A program made the translations under genes and the position numbers. A stretch of DNA of 64,000 nt, from positions 62,001-126,000 of the forward strand of contig JBJMGT010000007.1 in assembly GCA_045807745.1 (NCBI GenBank), in the 5' to 3' direction. Every line of letters starts with the position of its first letter. Position 1 is the stretch's first letter. The stretch comes from QHXQ01 sp045807745 (GTDB lineage Bacteria > Acidobacteriota > Blastocatellia > Pyrinomonadales > Pyrinomonadaceae). This document shows positions 18,055 through 28,045 of this stretch, piece after piece. Below the pieces are notes generated by a model. That model searched no databases. It saw only the letters and a list, made by a program, of their open reading frames with translations, and was not told the DNA's origin.

Positions 18055-18434
18055 GGACTTTGCAGCTCGGATGCCTCGCCACTTGCCTGAACATCGCTCG
18101 CCAAGCGGGCGACAATCCCCTGAAAATCAGCGAGCGATGCAGCTAATTTGACCTCAAGCAAAGAACGTTTTGCGTTTAAGACCCAATCGTAACTCACCTG
18201 CGTCGCCAGCAAATTAGTGCCGCTCAAGCGAAAGGTCTCGCGCAAGAGCCGCTTGACGCGATTACGATCAACTGCCCGCCGCGCCATTTTGCGAGAAGCG
18301 GTGATGCCTAACCTGTGCTGACCACAGTCGTTGGGCCGCACGAAGGCTGTCATCAAACGCCCGTCGTAACGCTTACCCGAATCATAGACGATACGAAATT
18401 CTGAAGAGTTGCGTAACTTTGCTGTCCGAGACAA
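18051..18434 (-). CDS. rnpA: Ribonuclease P protein component
   Basis: 127 residues starting from TTG. The RNR motif appears as ARRAVDRNRVKRLLRE, preceded by LGITASRKM. Binds the M1 RNA and helps 5' maturation of tRNAs. It lies 19 bases downstream of rpmH, the universal pairing, and overlaps yidD by four bases. The RNA subunit gene is not in the window. Confidence 0.96.
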   Translation of the reverse strand: MSRTAKLRNSSEFRIVYDSGKRYDGRLMTAFVRPNDCGQHRLGITASRKMARRAVDRNRVKRLLRETFRLSGTNLLATQVSYDWVLNAKRSLLEVKLAASLADFQGIVARLASDVQASGEASELQSP

Positions 18435-18453
18435 ATGATTTATTGCCGAAGTC

Positions 18454-18600
18454 TCAATAATGAGCCGGGGTCAGCCGCTTACGGCCCTTGGCCCGGCGGC
18501 GTTTGAGCACCAAGCGCCCACTCTTGGTCGCCATCCGGGCACGGAAACCGTGCGTCTTCGCCCGCCGGCGGTTATTAGGTTGGAAAGTTCGCTTTGGCAT
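18454..18600 (-). CDS. rpmH: 50S ribosomal protein L34
   Basis: 48 residues, very basic: MPKRTFQPNNRRRAKTHGF is the family start, followed by RARMATKSGRLVLKRRRAKG. The ending LTPAHY is slightly longer than the usual LTV/LS. Start ATG at 18600; AAGGAGAG lies upstream at proper spacing. It heads the minus-strand cluster that runs away from the origin. Confidence 0.97.
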   Translation of the reverse strand: MPKRTFQPNNRRRAKTHGFRARMATKSGRLVLKRRRAKGRKRLTPAHY

Positions 18601-19195
18601 TGTCGTTAATTCTCTCCTTGAACGAAAAGAGCAAGACTAACGTCGAGGAAGATTTATGTCAAGAAAACAAGCCCCCATCCGGCACGATACCGATCACTTT
18701 ATGCGACCGTCAACAGTCGGCCCTAACACAAGCGAGAGGTTAAATTATAAAAACCTTGTTGAACAGCATGTCCGGAATCGATTCACATACTACTCTCCGC
18801 AACATATTGGCGAACGTAAGTTTCGCTCTTTCCCTTGTTTTTTCGAGCACTAAATATTTTTAATTTGGGCTGTGGATTTCTCTTGCATTATTCCTCTCGC
18901 TTATGCTAGTCTCGCGCCCGTTTCGCATACGGATTATCCCCGTAAGTACTTGAAAAACAGATACTTAAAGCAACACTTTAAGTCTCACAGGGTTTTCCAC
19001 AGCCTTGTGGAAAACCCTGTGGAAAACTTCAAGTCGCGCGTGAAGTAGAAAGCAAAAGAGTGCGGATTCAACGTTTTCCGCCATGTCGCTCAAAGCAATG
19101 CTTGAGAAGATTGAGAAAACGCAATCGTACTCTTTTGATTCATCGGTGGAAAAGTTAACTCAGCAGTCAAATCTCTATCCTGAAGGGATCGCGAG
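18601..19195. promoter_or_regulatory. dnaA upstream region with DnaA boxes
   Basis: 595 bases without a convincing gene, separating the divergent rpmH and dnaA genes. It should hold both promoters. DnaA-box-like nonamers are at 18871-18879 (TGTGGATTT), 18993-19001 (TTTTCCACA), 19006-19014 and 19018-19026 (both TGTGGAAAA). 18989-19018 is a perfect hairpin whose arms are the boxes AGGGTTTTCCACA and its complement. This could be a second origin lobe or dnaA autoregulation. Confidence 0.75.
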
Positions 19196-20659
<1,464 letters not shown>

Positions 20660-20682
20660 TTAGCGGACTTTAGGTCGAAAAG

Positions 20683-20955
20683 TTTTCCACAGTATTGTTT
20701 TCGAGTTAATCTATTGTCTTCATATATTTAACTTCGAGTTTTCCACATTTCCACAGGCTCTGCAATAAATAGCCTGTGGAAATGTGGAAAACTTTATGCG
20801 GCGCAGACTTTTCCACAGAATGGAAAAGATTTCCACAGCGATTTCCACAAGGGCTGTGGAAAACAATTCTTTTGCTCTCAACAATAAAGTGACTTTTCCA
20901 CATTTCCACAGGCCCTACTACTACTACTAGATATATATATAGTTTTATTTAATTA
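20683..20955. other. Replication origin (oriC), dnaA-dnaN intergenic unwinding region
   Basis: TTTTCCACA boxes (a one-base variant of TTATCCACA) lie at 20683, 20739, 20809 and 20894, with reverse copies at 20783 and 20855. Weaker ATTTCCACA or reverse copies lie at 20747, 20775, 20829, 20841 and 20902. The last pair is followed by GGCC, five CTA triplets and an AT-rich tract (20930-20955). This is the order known for the bacterial basal unwinding system. The 20660-21037 gap holds no gene. Confidence 0.92.
20915..20929 (+). promoter_or_regulatory. DnaA-trio element
   Basis: Five consecutive CTA triplets (3'-GAT-5' on the opposite strand) begin four bases (GGCC) after the last DnaA box at 20902-20910 and run into GATATATATATAG. 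DnaA-trios of this form load DnaA on single strands at the Bacillus origin. Confidence 0.85.
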
Positions 20956-21037
20956 GTATAAGTAGGAAAAGGCGTAGCCGTAACGATTGATAAGCTTGTT
21001 GCTTAAGCCAAGTATTGATTGAGTGAGGAGAGCACAG

Positions 21038-22153
21038 ATGGAATTCAACATTAGCAAGAACGCACTGCAAAAAGAACTCGGCTTTGTGCAAGGGATCGTC
21101 GAACGCAAGAATACAATTCCCGTCCTGTCGAACATACTGATCGAGTCGATGGGCGAGAACGCGATCCGCATCGTCGGGACTGATCTGGACACGACGCTCC
21201 GTTGTGAGACCGAGGCTGAAGTCGTCATGCCCGGCTCGATGTGCGTCGGTGCGCGCAAGCTGTTTGAGATCACGCGCGTGCTGCCGGATGCGATGGTCAA
21301 TTTCCATAAAGAGGAGAACAACTGGGCAGCGGTCAAATGTGAACGCTCGAACTTCCGCATCGCCGGCGTCGAGCGCGACAGCTTTCCCGAAGTGCCTCCG
21401 TTCCGCGACGCTCAAGTGAAATTGTCAGCGCAGATTTTGAATACCTTCATCAGTCGCACCATCTTCGCCATCACCCTCGAAGAGTCGCGTTACACACTGT
21501 CGGGCGCGAAGTTCATGCTTGATGCCAACAGCGGCGCGCGTATGATCACGACCGATGGCCACCGCCTCGCCTACATCGAGCGCAAAGACCTCGGCAATGG
21601 TGCGCCACAGACGGGCATGGACGCGCTCATCCCGCGCAAGACCTTAGCCGAGTTGACCAAGCTGACTGCGCAGTACGAAGGCGACATTGGCTTGGCCGCG
21701 GACGAGAATCATATCTACTTCGAGGTCGGCCAGCGCCTCCTCATCTCGCGCATGCTGACAGGTCAGTTCCCAAACTACGAGATGGTCATGCCGAAGGGCA
21801 ACGACAAGTCGGCCGTTTTCGACGGCACACAACTCGGACAGGCGATTCGGCGGGTCGCCTTGATGGCTGACGACCGCTCACACGCCGTCCGCCTCCAACT
21901 CGTGCCCGGCAGCCTGCATATCAGCGCGCAGACCGCTGAAGAGGGCGAGGCACGCGAGACTGTTGCGACAGAATATGCGGGCGAGGAGACGGAGATCGGC
22001 TTCAATGCGCAGTATCTCCAAGATTTCCTCAACATCGTCAGCGACGGGCAGGTCGCCTTCGAGTTCAAAGACGGCAACTCACAAGCGCAGATTCGCCCCG
22101 TCTCTGATCCCGACTACGATTACCGCTACGTCGTGATGCCGATGCGCCTGTGA
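21038..22153 (+). CDS. dnaN: DNA polymerase III sliding clamp (beta subunit)
   Basis: 371 residues from the ATG at 21038 (MEFNISKNALQ), which follows GTGAGGAG; an upstream in-frame GTG would place the Shine-Dalgarno inside the gene and is rejected. Three clamp domains of about 120 residues are recognisable, with the family end YRYVVMPMRL. The dimeric ring tethers polymerase to DNA. It lies directly after the origin, before recF. Confidence 0.97.
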   Translation: MEFNISKNALQKELGFVQGIVERKNTIPVLSNILIESMGENAIRIVGTDLDTTLRCETEAEVVMPGSMCVGARKLFEITRVLPDAMVNFHKEENNWAAVKCERSNFRIAGVERDSFPEVPPFRDAQVKLSAQILNTFISRTIFAITLEESRYTLSGAKFMLDANSGARMITTDGHRLAYIERKDLGNGAPQTGMDALIPRKTLAELTKLTAQYEGDIGLAADENHIYFEVGQRLLISRMLTGQFPNYEMVMPKGNDKSAVFDGTQLGQAIRRVALMADDRSHAVRLQLVPGSLHISAQTAEEGEARETVATEYAGEETEIGFNAQYLQDFLNIVSDGQVAFEFKDGNSQAQIRPVSDPDYDYRYVVMPMRL

Positions 22154-22237
22154 GCTTTTAAAGCACAAGTCAACCAAACTCTCTATCACATCTTCGTGCC
22201 GGAGGCGCGTGAGCTAGGCATGTGTTAAAATCGACGC

Positions 22238-23389
22238 ATGCTGCTCGAATCGCTGGAGGCGCATAACTTTAGGAACCTGAGCGGCAAAATCTCTTGGGGG
22301 CCGGGTCTCAACATCATCTACGGCGATAACGGCCAAGGCAAGACCAACTGGCTTGAAGCCCTCTACCTCTTAGCGACGACTAAATCCTTCCGCACGCAAC
22401 GCCCACAAGAAGCCATCCGGTTTGATGAAAACCTCGCCATCGTGCGCGGCACAGTCGCACGTAGCCGCGAAGTGCAGCGCGAGCTACAGGTCGCCTTACA
22501 AGGCAGCACCAAAACGCTATCCATCAACGGCAAGCGCGAAACGGTCACACGTTATCTCGGTCAACTGCACACGGTCGCGTTCACGGCTGACGAGTTGGAA
22601 GTCGTGCGCGGCGGGCCTGAAGCACGGCGCAAGTTTCTGGATCGCGGCGTCGTCATACTGCACCACACTTATGTGCAGACCATCGCCGACTATCAGCGCG
22701 TTATCAAGCAAAAAAATCGTTTGCTGCAAGATGCGGCCGATGCCGAGTTGAGTGTCGCCGAGACAACCGTCAGGCTTGAGCCTTGGAACGAGCAAATAGT
22801 GGCTCTGAGTTCGGCCATTTATCGCGCGCGAATGGATTACGTCAACCGTTTGAACGAGGCGCTTGAGCGTCGTTTATTTGGGCATGAAGAGGTCACGATT
22901 CGCTACATCTCTGCGCTCGAAGGCAAAGGCGATTTGAATGATTACGAGGCGTTGCTGTCGGAGCGTCTACGCCTGCGTGTGCAGGCGGAATTAGCCGCCG
23001 GTTACGCGCTCGTCGGGGCGCATCGGGACGACCTTGAAATCCTGTTCGACGGGCGGGACATACGCTCCTTCGGGAGTTCCGGTCAACAGCGTAGCGCATT
23101 GATAATACTTGACTTAGCTGCGATTTCGGTGTATCATTCATGGCACAATGAGTATCCACTTTTCCTGATGGATGATGTGGATGCAGAGCTTGATCGAAAG
23201 CGCATTAGCCACTTGCTGGAATACCTCGAAGGACGCACGCAAACGTTCGTTACGACCTCCAAAGAGAGTCTGGTCGAGCAGTACGGTGGGCGCGCTTACG
23301 TGGTCGAAATAACAGGCGGCTTAGCTCGGGAGATTAGCGCGGTACCGCACGAGACTTCGGCAGTCACAAGCGGTACTTTGAGCATCTAA
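22238..23389 (+). CDS. recF: DNA replication and repair protein RecF
   Basis: 383 residues. SMC-like ATPase of the RecFOR pathway: Walker A YGDNGQGKTNWLEAL near residue 30, the signature FGSSGQQRS, and Walker B FLMDDVDAELD near the C-terminal third. Helps RecA load at gaps. Start ATG with short spacing to dnaN (84 bases). The C-terminal extension is unremarkable. Same strand as dnaN and gyrB, so probably one cluster. Confidence 0.96.
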   Translation: MLLESLEAHNFRNLSGKISWGPGLNIIYGDNGQGKTNWLEALYLLATTKSFRTQRPQEAIRFDENLAIVRGTVARSREVQRELQVALQGSTKTLSINGKRETVTRYLGQLHTVAFTADELEVVRGGPEARRKFLDRGVVILHHTYVQTIADYQRVIKQKNRLLQDAADAELSVAETTVRLEPWNEQIVALSSAIYRARMDYVNRLNEALERRLFGHEEVTIRYISALEGKGDLNDYEALLSERLRLRVQAELAAGYALVGAHRDDLEILFDGRDIRSFGSSGQQRSALIILDLAAISVYHSWHNEYPLFLMDDVDAELDRKRISHLLEYLEGRTQTFVTTSKESLVEQYGGRAYVVEITGGLAREISAVPHETSAVTSGTLSI

Positions 23390-23467
23390 ACTATGAGCAT
23401 TTCCCACGTAGGAAAGTGAGCTTCCGATTAGGCAATTTTTGTCAATAGTGATGAATAGGAGATAGTT

Positions 23468-25924
23468 TTGTCCACAGCATTTCCAACGCCAGCAGCGAAC
23501 AAGAAAAATATGGCCTACAACGCCGATACGATTACTGTTCTGGAAGGCCGCGACGCCGTGCGCAAGCGTCCAGCCATGTACATCGGTTCAACCGGCGAAT
23601 TGGGGCTGCATCATTTGGTTTACGAGGTCGTAGACAATTCAATCGACGAAGCGTTGGCCGGCTACTGCGACACGGTCGAAGTCACTATCCACTTGGACAA
23701 TTCGATCACCGTCGTAGATAACGGGCGCGGCATCCCCGTCGATTATCACAAGCAGGAACGTAAGTCCGCGGCTGAAGTCGTGATGACGAAGTTGCACGCC
23801 GGCGGCAAGTTCGACACGAACGCCTACAAAGTTTCGGGCGGCTTGCACGGTGTTGGCGTGTCTTGCGTTAATTTCCTTTCTGAGACGTTGCGCCTCGAAA
23901 TCTGGCGCGACGGCCTGACCTACGAACAGGAATACAAGCGCGGCATCCCGGTAAATAAGCTTGAACAGACCGGCAAGACCCGCAAGCGCGGTACTAAGGT
24001 TACTTTCAAGCCAGACTCGGAGATTTTCGATGTCTCGGAGTTTAGCTTCGATAAGCTGTCCGAGCGCTTGCGCGAAAAGGCTTTCCTGAACAAGGGCGTG
24101 CGCATCACCATCAAGGATGAGCGCGAGGAGACGGAGCGCTCGCACGAGTTCTACTATAAGGGCGGCATTGCTGAGTTCGTCAAACATCTCAACAAGAACA
24201 AGACCGTGCTCCACGACAAGCCGCTCTACCTAGAGCGCGTCGCTGATGCGCTCTCGATTGAGGTGGCGATTCAATACAACGACGCCTACGACGAGAAGGT
24301 CTATTCCTTCGCCAACAACATCAACACCGTTGATGGCGGCACACACATGTCGGGCTTCCGCTCAGCCCTGACACGCACAATCAATGCCTACGCACAGTCT
24401 TCAGGCTTGGCCAAGAACTTTAAAGGCTCTCTGAGCGGCGACGACGTGCGCGAGGGACTTGTCGCCGTCATCTCCGTCAAACTGCCACAGCCGCAATTTG
24501 AGGGGCAGACTAAGGGCAAACTCAACTCGGACGTGAAGGGTGCGGTCGAATCGTTCCTGAACGAGCGCTTGAGCGAATACTTCGAGCAGAATCCGCCGGT
24601 CGCCAAGAAGATCGTCGGCAAGGCAATTGATGCGGCGCGCGCGCGCGAGGCAGCACGTAAGGCCCGCGAGATCGTCCGTAAAGGCGTAATCGGCTCGACG
24701 ATGCTGCCCGGTAAACTGGCAGACTGTCAGGAACGCGACCCTGCGCTCTGCGAACTCTACATCGTTGAGGGCGATTCCGCTGGTGGTAGCGCCAAACAAG
24801 GGCGTGATCGGCGCAATCAAGCAGTCTTGCCGCTAAAAGGTAAAATCTTGAACGTCGAGAGAGCTAGATTCGACAAGATGCTCAGCCATACCGAGATAAA
24901 AACGTTGATTACCGCACTCGGAACGGGCATCGGCAAGGATGATTTCGACCTCGGCCGGCTTCGCTATCACAAGATCGTCTTCATGACCGACGCCGATGTG
25001 GACGGCTCGCACATACGCACATTGCTGCTCACCTTCTTCTACCGGCAGATGCCGGAGTTGATCGAGTCCGGTCACATCTATATCGCCCAGCCGCCATTGT
25101 TTAAAGTGAAACGCGGCAAGCGCGAGGAGTACATCAAAGACGAGCGCTCGCTGGTGCGCTACCTGATGCGGCAGGCGACGAGTGAGTTGAAGATTAAATC
25201 GGCGGGCGATGGGACGGTCGTCGAGGGGCGTGAGTTGGCGCGGGCCTTAGAGCAGATGGTCGAATTCAAGCGCTATTGCGAGAAGTTGGCGCGCCGCTTG
25301 GCTGGCGATGAGCGCCTGCTACGGCTGCTGCTTGAGGGTTTTGCTGGGCGCGAAGGCATAATGCGTCAGGCCCAGAACACAACCTTGCGCGGCGTATTCC
25401 AGGAGGAGCGCGGGAAATTGATTGCCCGCGTCGAAGGGCGACTGGCTAAAGCAGGCTACCGGACTGACCTCTCAACGGACGAGGAGCATGGCCTGTGGGA
25501 AATTGACGTGACCACGCCGAGCGGCGCAAAGGTCATTATTGACTGGGAACTTGCCAGTCACGTCGAGTTCCAGAAGGCCATAGAGCTTTACGGCAGTTTG
25601 GAAGAGCGCATGTCCGCGCCGTTCGTCTTCGGCGAGAATGGCTCCAGCGAGCAGATCGAGACGCGCGAGGCGCTGCTTGAGCGCGTGCTCGCTTCGGCTA
25701 AGAAAGACCTGACGATTCAGCGTTATAAGGGCTTGGGCGAGATGAATCCAGAGCAACTCTGGGAGACGACCATGAATCCGGAGAAGCGGACGCTGTTGCA
25801 GGTCAAGATTGACGATGCGGTTGAGACTGACCAAATCTTCACGGTCTTGATGGGCGACGCCGTCGAGCCGCGCCGCCGCTTCATCGAAGATAACGCGCTC
25901 GACGTAAAGAATCTGGACATCTAA
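23468..25924 (+). CDS. gyrB: DNA gyrase subunit B
   Basis: 818 residues. GHKL ATPase with VLEGRDAVRKRPAMYIGS, VVDNSIDEA and GGLHGVG; TOPRIM with VEGDSAGGSA and DADVDGSH; and the ending region RYKGLGEMN. Its length reflects an insert of about 165 residues before that motif, as in the proteobacterial long form. The TTG at 23468 lies eight bases after AGGAGA and is preferred to an ATG 14 codons later. A strong terminator follows at 26011. Confidence 0.97.
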   Translation: MSTAFPTPAANKKNMAYNADTITVLEGRDAVRKRPAMYIGSTGELGLHHLVYEVVDNSIDEALAGYCDTVEVTIHLDNSITVVDNGRGIPVDYHKQERKSAAEVVMTKLHAGGKFDTNAYKVSGGLHGVGVSCVNFLSETLRLEIWRDGLTYEQEYKRGIPVNKLEQTGKTRKRGTKVTFKPDSEIFDVSEFSFDKLSERLREKAFLNKGVRITIKDEREETERSHEFYYKGGIAEFVKHLNKNKTVLHDKPLYLERVADALSIEVAIQYNDAYDEKVYSFANNINTVDGGTHMSGFRSALTRTINAYAQSSGLAKNFKGSLSGDDVREGLVAVISVKLPQPQFEGQTKGKLNSDVKGAVESFLNERLSEYFEQNPPVAKKIVGKAIDAARAREAARKAREIVRKGVIGSTMLPGKLADCQERDPALCELYIVEGDSAGGSAKQGRDRRNQAVLPLKGKILNVERARFDKMLSHTEIKTLITALGTGIGKDDFDLGRLRYHKIVFMTDADVDGSHIRTLLLTFFYRQMPELIESGHIYIAQPPLFKVKRGKREEYIKDERSLVRYLMRQATSELKIKSAGDGTVVEGRELARALEQMVEFKRYCEKLARRLAGDERLLRLLLEGFAGREGIMRQAQNTTLRGVFQEERGKLIARVEGRLAKAGYRTDLSTDEEHGLWEIDVTTPSGAKVIIDWELASHVEFQKAIELYGSLEERMSAPFVFGENGSSEQIETREALLERVLASAKKDLTIQRYKGLGEMNPEQLWETTMNPEKRTLLQVKIDDAVETDQIFTVLMGDAVEPRRRFIEDNALDVKNLDI

Positions 25925-26010
25925 CTCACGACCCGGCAGGCGCGGCCTAAGTTAGTTTGACACAGCCCGCCCGTGCGCCTAGAATGTAGTCCTTTCCTCC
26001 TGTGGATATT

Positions 26011-26049
26011 ATCCGCTGCATGCATCTCGCGCATGCAGCGGATTTTTTT
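26011..26049 (+). terminator. Rho-independent terminator after gyrB
   Basis: Perfect 13-bp stem (ATCCGCTGCATGC and its complement, 26011-26043) with a 7-base loop, followed by a run of seven T. It ends transcripts leaving gyrB. Confidence 0.92.
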
Positions 26050-26097
26050 GTCTGCGCAGAAAAGTCGGCGGCCAAGTCTTTAATCTGGCTTCAGGTT

Positions 26098-26337
26098 TTA
26101 CTTATTGTCGCCGCTCCGGTCAGGAAACTGCTCGTTCAGGTCGATCCGATCAGGCTTGGTCGCGCCGCGTTGGTTGTAGTAACCGCCGGGCGCAAACTGT
26201 CCGGATTCGCCGATGTCTAACGACCGTGTATCGTTGGCCGGATTAAGCTCTTCAACCGGATTTGGCGTCGAGTCGGGCTTCAAATCAGGATCGCGCGTAG
26301 TGTCGAGGGTGGATTGCGATTGATTGTTGTCTGCCAT
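26098..26337 (-). CDS. Small hydrophilic hypothetical protein
   Basis: 79 residues, rich in Asp, Asn, Pro and Ser, with no hydrophobic core, so probably unstructured. ATG preceded by AAGGAGC. No recognised domain. It lies downstream of the AMMECR1 gene on the same strand, 26 bases after that gene's stop, and may be co-transcribed. Codon use looks like its neighbours. Confidence 0.55.
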   Translation of the reverse strand: MADNNQSQSTLDTTRDPDLKPDSTPNPVEELNPANDTRSLDIGESGQFAPGGYYNQRGATKPDRIDLNEQFPDRSGDNK

Positions 26338-26363
26338 GTTCGTTGCTCCTTGTTCCCTAAGAT

Positions 26364-26981
26364 TTAAGCCGTCTCCGGCTGTTCACTAAAACGTTTGACG
26401 CGGAAGCGATAAAGCTTGAGCGCCGGGCCCGGGCGCAAGCCCGCCTTGCGCGCCGCGATGGCGACCTGCTGGCTGACCGTCTCGACGCCCTCAATGGCGG
26501 GCAAGAGTAGCCCGCGCTGCCGTCCTGCTTCGTCCGCCACGATGACGCCATAGATGCTTGGATCCAAATCTTCCAGACGCGCCAGCTCAGGTGTGGAGAG
26601 CACATCAACAGAAAAACGCAGGTGCGGCAACTCAGCCGCCGTGACGGGCAGAAACCGTGGGTCGCGCGTCGCAGCGCTGACCGCATTGGCGATCAACTCT
26701 TCGCCCAGCGACGGATAAGTTGGCTCAATTGTGCCGATGCAGCCGCGCAGGTCGCCTTGCTCGGTTTTAATCGAGACGAAACAGGCCGCGGGCTGACCAA
26801 GCGGCGACTCTTCATGCACCGTCGGCAGCGCGATGACCCGCCCCTCGCGCACAAAAGTTTGGACGGTCTGGCGCGCGAGGCGTGGTAACTCAGCGTTGTC
26901 GAGCGCGCCTGCGACCACCGTCGCTGTGTTGGTCTGAGCGACTGGCGCGTGGCGATCCCTTTCCAGCTTAGCTTTCATCAT
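26364..26981 (-). CDS. amrA: AMMECR1-domain protein (AmmeMemoRadiSam system protein A)
   Basis: 205 residues from the ATG at 26981; longer readings upstream run through the preceding gene and are rejected. The AMMECR1 signature LRGCIGT is present in QGDLRGCIGTIEP, followed by DPRF and FSVDVLS. The biochemical role of this family is not settled. The start lies inside the last 14 bases of the Memo-like gene (ATGATGAAAGCTAA), showing tight coupling. The radical-SAM partner (AmrS) of the three-gene system is not in this window. Confidence 0.88.
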   Translation of the reverse strand: MMKAKLERDRHAPVAQTNTATVVAGALDNAELPRLARQTVQTFVREGRVIALPTVHEESPLGQPAACFVSIKTEQGDLRGCIGTIEPTYPSLGEELIANAVSAATRDPRFLPVTAAELPHLRFSVDVLSTPELARLEDLDPSIYGVIVADEAGRQRGLLLPAIEGVETVSQQVAIAARKAGLRPGPALKLYRFRVKRFSEQPETA

Positions 26982-27801
26982 TAGTCCCCACAATCCGCGC
27001 AAGCTGCGCCACCAGATAGCCGACGCCGAAAGGGGCTTCGTAGTGTAAAACCTCGCTGGCCGTCTCTGCCTCCGCTGCGGCTGCGCCGATGGCGACCAGC
27101 AGCGAGCGGTAGCCGCACTCACCGGCTCTGCGGCGCAAGTCTTGATTGACGTTGACGATCCGTTCAGGCGCGGCGGCGCGGACGGCCGCGACGATCTCTT
27201 CATCGAACAGATGCGCCTCTTGGTAATAACCGGCCGGCGCGCCGGGCTTCAGCCGATGACTTAGATCGCCGCTGGCAATTAGAGCAACAGCGCGGCCGAG
27301 CCGATTGGCGGCGCGCTTGATGCAAGTGCCGAAGCGCAGATGATCCTCGTTTGCCAAGAAGCTGTAGCCAAGCGCGACGACGCGCCCGCGCCAGCCGTTG
27401 CGCAGGAAGAAGTAGAGCGGCACGGCCGTGCCGTGATCGAGTTCATAACCTGCGGGCAGTCGCAGCAGTCGATAACCATCTTCGGCTGCGCTCGCTTCGA
27501 TTGCGTCGAGCAACTCCGCATCGAGCGGCGCACTAACATGTGTATCCGGCGCGCGGAAATTGGCGAAGTCGCCGTAGAGTTCTGGTTCGGCGTAAGCGAC
27601 GAAGGCGCGCGGGTCAAGCGGCGCGTGCGGCGAGACAAGGACAATCGTCTCCGCCGCGTTCGCCATGATGCGCGCAGTCAACTCCTGCATGGCGGCAATC
27701 GAGCCGCGCACCTCGGCGATAGCCTCGCGCCCGACTTCAGGCACCATGATCGGCGGGTGCGGTGCGATGCCGACAAAAACGATGGAGCTGTTGTCTACCA
27801 T
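26968..27801 (-). CDS. amrB: Memo-like protein (AmmeMemoRadiSam system protein B), class III extradiol dioxygenase fold
   Basis: 277 residues from the ATG at 27801 (MVDNSSIVFVG); upstream in-frame codons give a basic, non-conserved stretch and overlap the divergent gene's promoter region. Family marks: GIAPHPPIMVPEVG near residue 12, VSPHAPLDPRAF around 70, LDHGTAVPLYF and ASGDLSHRL. The fold is that of LigB dioxygenases, and eukaryotic Memo1 is a metal-binding relative. It overlaps amrA by 14 bases. The substrate is unknown. Confidence 0.88.
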   Translation of the reverse strand: MVDNSSIVFVGIAPHPPIMVPEVGREAIAEVRGSIAAMQELTARIMANAAETIVLVSPHAPLDPRAFVAYAEPELYGDFANFRAPDTHVSAPLDAELLDAIEASAAEDGYRLLRLPAGYELDHGTAVPLYFFLRNGWRGRVVALGYSFLANEDHLRFGTCIKRAANRLGRAVALIASGDLSHRLKPGAPAGYYQEAHLFDEEIVAAVRAAAPERIVNVNQDLRRRAGECGYRSLLVAIGAAAAEAETASEVLHYEAPFGVGYLVAQLARIVGTNDES

Positions 27802-28045
27802 CTCCGGCGCAAACGAAAAAGTTGAAGCTGCCTGCTGTCGCCGGCGTTGCAGCGCACAAACCGAGAGGAACAAATGGACGAGGCCGCACGATAGAGCGAC
27901 AGGCGGCGGCGATGAATTTAAATTCGAGGGATGCACGAATTCTAGCACAGGGTTGTGCTCGCAAGACAGCGGGCGTACACATGAAAGTTGGGCGATGTGT
28001 TGTAGGATAGCGGCGAGCGCGTGCGGCCAAGTTGGAGTCTTCGAG

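Noticed and set aside
18656..18853. Small ORF in the dnaA upstream region
   Set aside because: No Shine-Dalgarno, composition unlike coding sequence, and it lies in the promoter/origin region.
27665..28045. N-terminal extension of the geranylgeranyl reductase-type protein
   Set aside because: It overlaps the start of the divergent Memo-like gene, has no family match, and a TTG with a ribosome-binding site lies at 28046.
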